NCBI GenBank assembly: GCA_002344075.1
Contig: DDTM01000048.1
Span: 1,225 to 20,811 of the forward strand
DNA: 19,587 nt
From: Bacteroidetes bacterium UBA2364
GTDB lineage: Bacteria > Bacteroidota > Rhodothermia > Rhodothermales > UBA2364
Direction: 5' to 3'
Shown here: positions 1-7,473 of the stretch, piece after piece
How positions within the stretch are numbered: the first letter of the stretch is position 1
Layout of the letters: every line of letters begins with the position of its first letter
The notes under the pieces: model-generated
Seen by the model: only the letters and a program-made list of their open reading frames with translations
What the model was told of the DNA's origin: nothing
The model's database searches: none
Position numbers and translations under genes: made by a program

Positions 1-1
1 C

Positions 2-1438
2 CGTTTGGCCTTGACTTCGCTGAAAGATGATGTACCAAACGTATTTATGATGGACGTGGCAACACGAAAAATAGAACGGGTCACTCGCTTGGCAAATGGG
101 GCTTCGGTGACAGCATGGGCTGGTAGTGAGTTATATGCCATTGTACAAAACAGCCGTTCCCAAGACGAAGCCTACCGTTTTCCCGCGACCAAAACCGCCC
201 GCGAAATTAAGCCCCCCGTACCAAGCGCTTATACGGCATGGAAAACCCATCGCCCCCCGTTGGATGTGGGCTGGGCAATTCCTGCCAATCCAACGCTGGT
301 ACAAAAGCGAAGTGCCTATAATAGCTTTGCCCATATTCGGCACATGTTTAGCTTCCTCTTGCCCGTCCCGCAATCGTTTAGCGGCATTACGGTCTTTAGC
401 GAACCGCTGGGTAAACATCAGATTATTGGCGCTTTTGCCTTGAATTTATTGGATTTAAAAAATGAAGAACCCTTCTTGTGGTTTTCGTATGCCAATAATC
501 AACTTCGCCCTTCGCTTATGTTTTCGGCGGTCAATGGCAACCTAAATTGGACGAATCAAGGCTATCGCGAAAATCGGACGGAGCTAAAATTGGATGCGAC
601 CTTCCCGATAGATCGCTGGTTTCGGCCTTTCCGTAACACTACGTTTACGGCCTCCTTGGGGTTTACGGATCGTCGCCCTTATTTGACCGAAAGATGGAAT
701 CTTGACGACATGGAAACTCCGATTGAGATTCCAAACTTAGGCCCACCTTTAGTAGGAAAAGAAGCCATTTTGGATTTGGTCTTTCGCTATCGTTTGCAAA
801 AACCTCATGCCCTAAATGCCATTTTTCCCAAAGTTGGGACGGGCGTACAAGTTCGGGCAAAAAATGTTTTAGGGATGGGTGGAAATGCAAAAAACCATAT
901 TTATACCGATGCCCAAGCCTATCATATTCTTCCTTTACCAGTGGGGCACTTGCTCGTGAGTGGGCGGATGCAATCACGCTCTGGAAAAAGCCTCCCGCAA
1001 GACCATCTCGGATTGGCTGATCGGTTTAGCTGGCGGGTGGGCCTACCAATCGAGGAGGGCGGCTCGCCGATAAATCGCTTAGACATTGGAGATCGTGTTT
1101 GGGTACGAGGTTCTAATGAAAGCGCGTTGGGAGATCGGGTGGCTTTTGGCAGCACTGCGTTCCGGCTACCACCTTTAAACCTCCAAACGACTATTTTAGG
1201 CGGTGTGTTAGGTTTAGGCGGTGTTTCTCCAACAGTGTTTATGGATGTCGGTGCAACATGGCGAAAAACTTCATTTTCGGATCGGGTGGTGCAAGCACAT
1301 GCAGGCTGGGAGGTGCAAGGACAGGTGATTGTATTTGGCTTGCCGATTGTAGCGGGGGGGGGATGGTCGTGGAAGGTCCAAGACTGGAATGCGGCTCCAC
1401 GTTGGTTCTGGCGTGTTCAAACCATCCTGCCCTTTTAA
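2..1438 (+). CDS. C-terminal part of a propeller plus Omp85-like outer-membrane barrel protein (5' truncated)
   Basis: The reading frame is open from base 2, so the gene begins upstream of the window; only the last 478 or so codons are present. The first 60 residues look like the end of a TolB/WD40-type beta-propeller, with a blade ending in VFMMDVATRKIERVTRL. The rest is rich in alternating aromatic/polar strands separated by turns, as in an outer-membrane beta-barrel. Near the end, the run VWVRGSNESALGDRVAFGS, followed by a short strand and VFMDVGATW, resembles the C-terminal barrel of the Omp85/bacterial surface antigen family (VRG-type motif, then a V-F-x-D-x-G strand). The protein ends in Phe (QTILPF), the usual last residue of a BAM-inserted barrel. 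The likely place of action is the outer membrane. Substrate and partner are unknown, and any peptidase or other N-terminal domain lies outside the window. No clear terminator follows. Confidence 0.6.
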   Translation, partial: RLALTSLKDDVPNVFMMDVATRKIERVTRLANGASVTAWAGSELYAIVQNSRSQDEAYRFPATKTAREIKPPVPSAYTAWKTHRPPLDVGWAIPANPTLVQKRSAYNSFAHIRHMFSFLLPVPQSFSGITVFSEPLGKHQIIGAFALNLLDLKNEEPFLWFSYANNQLRPSLMFSAVNGNLNWTNQGYRENRTELKLDATFPIDRWFRPFRNTTFTASLGFTDRRPYLTERWNLDDMETPIEIPNLGPPLVGKEAILDLVFRYRLQKPHALNAIFPKVGTGVQVRAKNVLGMGGNAKNHIYTDAQAYHILPLPVGHLLVSGRMQSRSGKSLPQDHLGLADRFSWRVGLPIEEGGSPINRLDIGDRVWVRGSNESALGDRVAFGSTAFRLPPLNLQTTILGGVLGLGGVSPTVFMDVGATWRKTSFSDRVVQAHAGWEVQGQVIVFGLPIVAGGGWSWKVQDWNAAPRWFWRVQTILPF

Positions 1439-1684
1439 GAAACAATACTTCGCAACAGAAAGACCTACCAAAAGGACCATCACATAGACGAAGTCCAAAG
1501 TCTTGCATTTGAGGAATGGAGCTAAGGACTGTTTTACCTTTCAAAGCCGTTTTAGGGCCATTCAGAAGGCCAAATGAACCAATGGCGTGAAAAGCAATTC
1601 TGGATTAAAAAATTGTTACACACACACTATAAGAGAGATTGTATCTTGTAGAGACACTAACTTGCAGTCCTGCCCTCCTCACCC

Positions 1685-3961
1685 ATGCTGCAAAATCTTA
1701 TACACGCCTTCCGTTTCGCAGCCGAGCGCGAAGCCTCTAATCCTGATTTTGAAGCCGAACTGGCACGATTGGTTCGGTTAGGTTTGTTTATTGCTGGTAT
1801 TTTAGGGCTTTTTGGAACCATTGCCAACCTTTTGGGATGGTATTATGCCGGACTAAAACTGACCCTCTGGTACAATTTGGCGGACCCGGCAAACCATGTC
1901 GCATTACCAGATAAAATATTGATTGTGGTCCTATGTACCCTATCCATCTATCTTTCGCGTGTATTAACCCATCCACAAAAAGGCCGTTTCCTGATGGGGT
2001 TTATGGTCTTGACTATTTGTTTTTTCAGTATGCTGGATGACCTGATTCGGGGCGATTTAAGCGGGACTTCTGAATGGTTAGTGTTGTTTTTGATCGTTGG
2101 GACGGGGGCGGTTCCTTTTAGGCCCAAGCAGGTTCTTTTTATATGTATTGCGGTTATTTTCTTGTATTCTGGTTTGTTGCAATTACACATCTTAGATGGA
2201 GTGGCATCGGCAAATAGTCGGGTTTTTATTACGGCAGACCTTACCTATATGACCATTGTTAGTGCCGTTTTTTTGGTGATTAACACCGTATTGCATAATA
2301 CCCGCTATCAACAGTTTAAAGCCCTGCAACAAGCCGAGGTTCTGCACAAAAAATCTGAACACCAAGCCCAAGAACTCATTCAGTTGCAACGCCAGAGAAG
2401 CCGTTTATTTGCCAATATCAGCCACGAATTTCAGACCCCCCTTACCCTGATTTATGGCCCTATTCGGGATGCCCTGAATGCAAATCCGAACTTGCCTCAG
2501 CCAGTGAAAGCGAACCTTGAATTGGCAGAACGAAGCAGTAATGAAATTCACCGACTTGTCCGCGAATTGATCGAAGTAGAAAAAATGGATGCGGGTGAAC
2601 TGACCTTCTCCCCCACCGTTTTTGATTGGGTGGTGTTTATCGAAGAAATTGTACACTTTTTTCAGCCATTAGCGGTGCAGAAAGAAGTTACACTCTATTT
2701 TGACGGCCATCATTCTTCGTTACCGATTTTCGCCGATAGATCCATGATGCAAAAAATTGTGCAAAACTTGGTCTCCAATGCGATTAAGTTTTCACCTACA
2801 TCGGGGTACGTTCGGCTTGTACTCGATCAAGAGATTAATCCGGATGGCATTGTAGCCATGCTAGAGGTACAAGACCAGGGTGTGGGAATCCGTAAAGAAG
2901 ACTTGGAGGCTATCTTTGACCGACATTATCAGGCAGAGCAAGAAAAATATCTGGGCGGTTTTGGTATTGGGCTTTCGTTTGCACGCGAGTTGGTTCAGAA
3001 ACATGGTGGTAGCCTGACGGTGGAGAGTACATTTGGAAAAGGCAGTACCTTCCGCGTGTCTCTCCCCATTCAAACAACACAGATTGAGGCTTCCCCAAAG
3101 ATTGCTGAAGTTCGCGAAACGCCCTTTATGTCGGAGGCAGTAACCGAAACAAAGGAAGTCGTTACAGCGAATCCGCCCCTTCTTAAACATGGGGGCATAC
3201 CGAAGGCAACAATTTTATTGGTGGACGACCAGCCAGAACTACGTGCCTACCTTCGGCGTATGCTCGAAACGGATTATCAGGTATTGGAAGCAGGGGATGG
3301 CGAAGAAGCGACCCGCCTTCTCCAACAGTACACCGCCGACCTGGTCATTAGCGACATCAACATGCCCCAAATGGATGGTTTTGGCCTCCTGAAAACCATT
3401 AGGTCGCATCCGGATTGGCAACGGATTCCGGTTATTCTCCTGACAAATCGTTCAGCGGAGGAAGACATGGAGGCAGGATATGCCCTGCTGGCGGATGAGT
3501 ATTTGGCCAAACCATTTAACAGTGAGATGCTGTTGCGTAGGGTGGAAAACCTGATTCATATTCGGCGCTTGTTGTTGGGCACTCCTGTACCAGACCAACA
3601 AGCCCCTGCGACCCGCTTCATGACAATAGAAGATCGAGAGTGGCTGGAGCACCTCCGAAAACATATTTCGGAACAAATGGGTTCTTCGCTGATGGGTGTG
3701 GAATGGTTGGCCGATGTAATGGCCATGAGTTCTCGGAATATGGGAAGGCGGGTAAAACAACTCACTGGATTAACGACAAACGGCTTGGTACGGCTAATGC
3801 AGATGGAACGCGCAGCGGAACTCCTAATCAATACTTCAAAAAGTGTCGTAGAAATTGCTGGTTTGGTGGGCTATCAAGACACCAAGTATTTTTCAGCGGT
3901 TTTCTCTCAAGTATATGCAAAGCCTCCATCCGAGTATCGGCGCAGCAACCGACCTGCTTGA
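1685..3961 (+). CDS. Membrane hybrid histidine kinase / response regulator with AraC-type DNA-binding output
   Basis: This 758-residue protein joins a whole two-component system in one chain. Residues about 33-203 hold roughly six hydrophobic membrane segments with only short loops, so there is no large periplasmic sensor. A coiled linker (about 207-240) leads to the HisKA domain with the phospho-accepting His247 in NISHEFQTPL. The HATPase domain follows, with N-box Asn361/Asn365, the G1 box DQGVGI (397-402) and the glycine loop GGFGIGL (424-430). A receiver domain (508-625) has the acidic pair Asp514/Asp515, phospho-acceptor Asp557 in ISDINMP, Thr587 and Lys609. An AraC-family helix-turn-helix pair occupies about 655-755. 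All catalytic residues are present. This is the layout of Bacteroidota hybrid two-component regulators, except that the usual periplasmic propeller/Y_Y_Y sensor is replaced by a membrane bundle. It presumably binds DNA while held at the inner membrane. The signal and target genes are unknown. No Shine-Dalgarno is seen before the ATG; the gene converges on the next one. Confidence 0.9.
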   Translation: MLQNLIHAFRFAAEREASNPDFEAELARLVRLGLFIAGILGLFGTIANLLGWYYAGLKLTLWYNLADPANHVALPDKILIVVLCTLSIYLSRVLTHPQKGRFLMGFMVLTICFFSMLDDLIRGDLSGTSEWLVLFLIVGTGAVPFRPKQVLFICIAVIFLYSGLLQLHILDGVASANSRVFITADLTYMTIVSAVFLVINTVLHNTRYQQFKALQQAEVLHKKSEHQAQELIQLQRQRSRLFANISHEFQTPLTLIYGPIRDALNANPNLPQPVKANLELAERSSNEIHRLVRELIEVEKMDAGELTFSPTVFDWVVFIEEIVHFFQPLAVQKEVTLYFDGHHSSLPIFADRSMMQKIVQNLVSNAIKFSPTSGYVRLVLDQEINPDGIVAMLEVQDQGVGIRKEDLEAIFDRHYQAEQEKYLGGFGIGLSFARELVQKHGGSLTVESTFGKGSTFRVSLPIQTTQIEASPKIAEVRETPFMSEAVTETKEVVTANPPLLKHGGIPKATILLVDDQPELRAYLRRMLETDYQVLEAGDGEEATRLLQQYTADLVISDINMPQMDGFGLLKTIRSHPDWQRIPVILLTNRSAEEDMEAGYALLADEYLAKPFNSEMLLRRVENLIHIRRLLLGTPVPDQQAPATRFMTIEDREWLEHLRKHISEQMGSSLMGVEWLADVMAMSSRNMGRRVKQLTGLTTNGLVRLMQMERAAELLINTSKSVVEIAGLVGYQDTKYFSAVFSQVYAKPPSEYRRSNRPA

Positions 3962-3962
3962 G

Positions 3963-4000
3963 GAAAAGAATAAGCGCCCCGAGAATTTCTCAGAGCGCTT
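3963..4000 (-). terminator. Intrinsic terminator of the bifunctional nuclease gene
   Basis: Bases 3972-4000 form a long hairpin with arms of 14 bases. On the minus-strand RNA every mismatch becomes a G-U wobble, so the stem is continuous there, while on the plus strand the same positions are C-A mismatches. On the minus strand the hairpin is followed by ATTCTTTTCC. It therefore serves the minus-strand gene ending at 4024 better than the converging kinase gene. Confidence 0.65.
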
Positions 4001-4023
4001 CAAAAGCGTTTACCAAAAAACCG

Positions 4024-4620
4024 TTAGTTCGATTTGCCCGTCAGGCGTTCAATCTCATCACGAAGCCGTGCTGCTTTTTCATACTCCTCGTCCTCAATGG
4101 CTTTTTGTAGCTCGGCCTGCATTCGTTCTATATTGGATTTTGGCGAAGCGGGCTTTTCTTTCGGTTTGGGTTCGGAAGAACGCACCGGAACCGAAGGGCT
4201 TTCACCGTCTTCTTCGGTAGGTATGCCTGCCTCTTCCAAAACCTTGACTTCCACGTATATAGGGACATCCACACGAACAGCCAAGGCAACCGCATCACTG
4301 GGGCGGGCATCCAGCTCTTGTTCTTCCCCCTCGAATTCATAGCGAATTTTGGCATAAAACGTACCTTCCCGTAGTTCATCTATTACGATTTCCGAAACAT
4401 TCGCACGAACAGAGCGGAAAACATCGCGGAGGAGATCATGCGTCATAGGACGGGGCGGGTCTATTTTTTCCAGCTCTAAGGCTATTGCTTGTGCTTCAGA
4501 TGCGCCAATAATGATTGGAAGGCGTCTATTTCCACCCACTTCACCCAAAACCAATGCGTATGCCCCACCGCTTGAAGGGCTGGTGGATAAACCGATGATA
4601 TCTACCTGAATTAAATCCAT
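4024..4620 (-). CDS. Bifunctional nuclease (BFN/DUF151) domain protein with C-terminal UVR motif
   Basis: Residues about 1-135 match the bifunctional nuclease family (DNase/RNase domain, DUF151). The typical features are the opening VDIIGLS with a Gly/Ser turn, the LPIIIGASEAQAIAL stretch and the ELDARPSDAVALAVR signature (102-116). A Pro/Lys/Glu-rich linker (about 136-162) joins it to a UvrB/UvrC-type helical hairpin (163-195, ending EYEKAARLRDEIERL). This two-domain form is common in Bacteroidota and relatives. Nuclease activity has been reported for plant members; in bacteria the role is not settled. The UVR motif in UvrB/UvrC mediates protein-protein contact, so a protein partner is likely. 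It lies 51 bp downstream of hisC on the same strand, so co-transcription is possible, although a weak GC hairpin plus T7 run sits between them. Confidence 0.88.
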   Translation of the reverse strand: MDLIQVDIIGLSTSPSSGGAYALVLGEVGGNRRLPIIIGASEAQAIALELEKIDPPRPMTHDLLRDVFRSVRANVSEIVIDELREGTFYAKIRYEFEGEEQELDARPSDAVALAVRVDVPIYVEVKVLEEAGIPTEEDGESPSVPVRSSEPKPKEKPASPKSNIERMQAELQKAIEDEEYEKAARLRDEIERLTGKSN

Positions 4621-4671
4621 TGGACTCCAATTTTAAAAACCACTAAAGGTACAAAAAAACCGGAGCAAGAT

Positions 4672-5793
4672 TCACCGTTCTTCTTCCCTCAACACGATTT
4701 TAATGGCTTCCAAAAATCGGTCGTTTTCCTCCGGCGTTCCGGCATTCACCCGCAAAAAATTGTTTAGTTCCACATATCCGCTCATGTTGCGCAGAAGAAT
4801 ACCTTTTTCCGACATTGCATCCATAACCTTTTTTGCTGGCAGGTTTGTCTTGAAGAGCATAAAATTGGCTTCGGTTGGCAAAAGCTGAATGATCCCCGGG
4901 ACTTCTTTCAGGGCTTGTTGCAATCGTTGGGTTTCCGAAACGATTTCGCGCACTTTCTCTCGCATCCAGTCTGCATGTTGTAGTACGGTCACCCCAATCC
5001 GCTCTGTAAGATGGTCCACCATAAACGGAATACGGTATTTGAGGATTTCACGCAGAACAGCCGGATGCCCTAAAAGATAACCGATCCGGATGCCCGCCAG
5101 CGCAAACGATTTAGAGAAAGTCCGCAGGATCAACAGATTGGGATACTGTGCCAGTGCAGCCTGCATTCCCCTGCCATCGCCCACAAATTCTGCATAGGCT
5201 TCATCTATAAGAACAAAGCCGGAAGAAATCTCCAATATATCCAAAAGGTCTTCTTTCGAGACATGGGCACCTGTTGGGTTATTGGGAGCGCCTATGACCG
5301 TTAGTACGGGGTTGTTGGTTCGAATGGCTTCCCGAATGGCCGGAAGATCGAAGCCGAAATCTGGCAGACAAGCCACCGAAATGATTTGGCCTTCGCAGAG
5401 CCGAACAATTTTCTCGTACAACGAAAATAGAGGCGTTGGCAAAACCACAGGGGTGTCTTTACCAATCAAAACTGAGCCAATAGAAAGCATCATTTCATTA
5501 GAGCCATTCGAGACCAATACTTGGTCGGGAGACAGCCCCACATAATCCGCAATGGCTTTTTGTAAAAGTACAGGCTGATCATTTGGATAACGGTTCCAAG
5601 GAATGGTTAGAAACGAATCGAACAACTGGGCCTTAATATCGGATGGCCAATCATAAGGATTTTCATTCTGATTTAACTTGGTGGCAATGTGTGCTTCTAA
5701 TCCCACCAAATAGGCGTGCTCTGCCCGGATATTGGGCCGGATTTTGTCTATAAGATGGATTAAGACTTCGGGCTGGATTGCTCTTTCCGTCAT
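4672..5793 (-). CDS. hisC: Histidinol-phosphate aminotransferase
   Basis: This is a class I/II PLP-dependent aminotransferase of the HisC type. It would transfer an amino group from glutamate to imidazole-acetol phosphate in histidine synthesis, in the cytoplasm. Using the ATG at 5793 (373 residues), visible motifs are KLNQNENPYD (39-48, substrate end), SNGSNEM (95-101), APNNPTG (169-175), LIDEAYAEF (195-203), the PLP-lysine motif RTFSKSFALAGIRIGY with Lys228, and Arg348 in FLRVNAG for the carboxylate. Length fits the family. The frame stays open upstream, with an in-frame ATG at 5829 (385 residues) and a TTG at 5838. I prefer 5793 because the conserved part starts soon after it, but no ribosome site decides. 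No other his genes are in the window, so the gene stands apart from a classical his operon. HisC-like enzymes can also act on aromatic amino acids. Confidence 0.92.
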   Translation of the reverse strand: MTERAIQPEVLIHLIDKIRPNIRAEHAYLVGLEAHIATKLNQNENPYDWPSDIKAQLFDSFLTIPWNRYPNDQPVLLQKAIADYVGLSPDQVLVSNGSNEMMLSIGSVLIGKDTPVVLPTPLFSLYEKIVRLCEGQIISVACLPDFGFDLPAIREAIRTNNPVLTVIGAPNNPTGAHVSKEDLLDILEISSGFVLIDEAYAEFVGDGRGMQAALAQYPNLLILRTFSKSFALAGIRIGYLLGHPAVLREILKYRIPFMVDHLTERIGVTVLQHADWMREKVREIVSETQRLQQALKEVPGIIQLLPTEANFMLFKTNLPAKKVMDAMSEKGILLRNMSGYVELNNFLRVNAGTPEENDRFLEAIKIVLREEER

Positions 5794-5952
5794 GAGATCT
5801 TTGTGATTAAGAATGGGTGCATGTGGCATAAAATGCAAACGCGAAGCCTGTATTACAAATCATTCGGCGTTTAATTCATATAAGTATCAATAAATTTTAT
5901 CAAACGGAAAAGGCTTCGATCATTGTGAGGAGGATGCCTAATATTTCCAAAT

Positions 5953-5981
5953 AAAAAAAGCCGGACAAAGATTTATCCGGC
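5953..5981 (-). terminator. Intrinsic terminator after the DUF3276 gene
   Basis: On the minus strand a GCCGGA/TCCGGC stem (5960-5981, loop of 10) is followed directly by seven T residues (5953-5959). It lies 27 bp past the stop of the DUF3276 gene and separates it from hisC. Confidence 0.85.
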
Positions 5982-6007
5982 CTCGATACGTTCATTACTA
6001 CAGCCAC

Positions 6008-6424
6008 TTATTGGTCGTCTTCCGGTAAAAACTTGTCGGAAAAGACATCATCATCAAACCGGAATGGATCTGAAGACGATTGGTCGGTATCCGAAAAAGT
6101 AACCGACTCTGGAAGCCCGCGCATGTCGGCATCCGGCATTCTTTCCCGGATGTGTTCTACGACTTCGTGGAAGGCACGGAAAAACTTACCAAAGTCCTCT
6201 TTATAGAGGAAAATTTTGTGCTTCTCGTACCGGTCTTCCGAAACACGCTTGCTCTCGGTAATGGTGATGAAGAAATCTTCGCCGGATCGGGTAGATTTTA
6301 CATCAAAAAAGTAGGTTCTTTTTCCGGCAGGTACGCGTTTGGAAAAAACTTCTTCCCGATCGCGGGAGCGCGGCCTGTCGTCGTAGCGGCGATCATAGGA
6401 ATCGTCAGTATTGCGGTAACTCAT
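6008..6424 (-). CDS. DUF3276 family PUR-alpha-like nucleic-acid-binding protein
   Basis: With the ATG at 6424 the product has 138 residues. Residues 1-24 are an Arg/Asp/Tyr-rich, probably disordered tail (MSYRNTDDSYDRRYDD). Residues about 25-95 match the bacterial PUR-alpha-like domain (DUF3276), a compact strand-strand-strand-helix unit: EVFSKRVPAGKRTYFFDVK, then DFFITITESKR, then HKIFLYKEDFGKFFRAFHEV. The C-terminal 35 residues are acidic and Ser/Asp rich. Known PUR-repeat proteins bind single-stranded DNA or RNA, so a nucleic-acid role in the cytoplasm is likely; the biological role in bacteria is not established. The frame extends upstream to 6529, but the extra 35 residues (Cys/Pro/Phe rich) do not look like the family, so the internal start is preferred. 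It has its own terminator and a possible promoter at 6501-6529. Confidence 0.85.
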   Translation of the reverse strand: MSYRNTDDSYDRRYDDRPRSRDREEVFSKRVPAGKRTYFFDVKSTRSGEDFFITITESKRVSEDRYEKHKIFLYKEDFGKFFRAFHEVVEHIRERMPDADMRGLPESVTFSDTDQSSSDPFRFDDDVFSDKFLPEDDQ

Positions 6425-6500
6425 CAATCTTCGCGGTTTACTCTTGGTGTTTGTCAAAAACAATGGTGGAACCGGGCAAGGGTTTCCGGTCGAGAAACTA

Positions 6501-6529
6501 CAAAATAAAAAAGTTTTTCGTTTGACCAA
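6501..6529 (-). promoter_or_regulatory. Possible Bacteroidota-type promoter for the DUF3276 gene
   Basis: Read on the minus strand, TTGG (6526-6529) is followed after 18 bases by TATTTTG (6501-6507). This resembles the -33 TTTG and -7 TAnnTTTG elements of Bacteroidota promoters, but the -7 box is one base short. It would give a leader of about 70 nt. Confidence 0.25.
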
Positions 6530-6558
6530 GCATTATTTTTGCGATGTAGTTGTTTTTT

Positions 6559-7284
6559 TCATCTATAGGCTTTCACAAGGGCATTCATTTCTTGTACAGC
6601 ACGTTCCAAACCCACCAGAACAGCCCGTGCGATGATCGCAAAACCAATAGAGACCTCTTGTACATGGGGCACTTGCTGGCGGAAGAGGTACCAATTATGG
6701 TAGTCTAAGCCATGTCCGGCATGAACCTTGAGTCCCAGTTCATTTGCGAGGCAGGCTCCCTGTCCTAATTTATGTGCCTGTGCTATCTGAGACTCCGGGG
6801 TTCGTGCATTCGCAAAATCTCCAGTGTGCAGTTCAATGCAGGTAGCCCCCACCTCTGCGGCGGCGGCAATTTGCACAGGGTCGGGATCGAGGAATAAACT
6901 CACTTCGATGCCTGCATCTTGGAGTTTTTTGGTGGTGGCCAAGACCGCTCCCCGATTTCCTACAACATCCAAGCCGCCTTCGGTGGTTACTTCCTCACGC
7001 TTTTCTGGTACCAAGGTAGCGAGGTGCGGCTTTACGCTACAACAGATGTCCACAATTTCGGATGCCAACGAGAGTTCAAAATCCAATTTACCCCGAACAG
7101 TTTCTTTTAACAAAAACACATCTCGCTCCCCAATATGACGACGGTCTTCGCGAAGGTGAAACACAATGCCGTCTGCACCGGCGAGTTCGCACAAAACAGC
7201 CGCATGAACGGGATCGGGGAAGGTCTCCCGACGCGCATTTCTCAGGGTAGCAATGTGGTCAATATTAATCAGAAGATTGGTCAT
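6559..7284 (-). CDS. pdxJ: Pyridoxine 5'-phosphate synthase
   Basis: PdxJ condenses 1-deoxy-D-xylulose 5-phosphate with 3-amino-2-oxopropyl phosphate to form pyridoxine 5'-phosphate in the DXP-dependent vitamin B6 pathway. The 241-residue product is a full-length TIM barrel of the family. Visible are the N-terminal NIDHIATLRNAR (7-18, with Asn7, Asp9, His10, Arg18), HLREDRRHI (43-51), Glu70, VPEKREEVTTEGGLDV (92-107), Glu151 and HAGHGL (188-193). One usual active-site residue differs: the last phosphate-loop motif, normally IGHA, reads SIGFA, with Phe215 in place of His. The start codon agrees with the family's N-terminus. The gene is divergent from the PilM-like gene, and is 134 bp upstream of the DUF3276 gene on the same strand with no clear terminator between. 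Confidence 0.95.
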   Translation of the reverse strand: MTNLLINIDHIATLRNARRETFPDPVHAAVLCELAGADGIVFHLREDRRHIGERDVFLLKETVRGKLDFELSLASEIVDICCSVKPHLATLVPEKREEVTTEGGLDVVGNRGAVLATTKKLQDAGIEVSLFLDPDPVQIAAAAEVGATCIELHTGDFANARTPESQIAQAHKLGQGACLANELGLKVHAGHGLDYHNWYLFRQQVPHVQEVSIGFAIIARAVLVGLERAVQEMNALVKAYR

Positions 7285-7473
7285 GCATCAAAATACTAAA
7301 CATTTTAGAAAAACGGCCATAATTTACGAATGAAATGGCAAGTACCCCAAATTACACAACAACAAATCAAATAGAAGCCTTGTATTTTGCCTGAAGGGCC
7401 ATTATTTTGATATTCCAGCCTTTTCGATTTTTGCCCATCGTGGGCAGTATTTTGCTACCTGGCCTTATATAGC

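Noticed and set aside
3640..4110. 156-codon plus-strand frame overlapping the kinase end and the nuclease gene
   Set aside because: It overlaps two well-supported genes in other frames and its translation resembles no family; it is a shadow frame.
4621..4671. GC-rich imperfect hairpin with a T7 run between hisC and the nuclease gene
   Set aside because: The stem is short with mismatches and includes the hisC stop; too weak to call a terminator, though partial attenuation is possible.
5926..5954. GAGGAGG followed by an ATG and a 6-codon open frame on the plus strand
   Set aside because: It runs into the terminator of the opposite gene, has no plausible product, and this lineage hardly uses Shine-Dalgarno sites. 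Probably chance.
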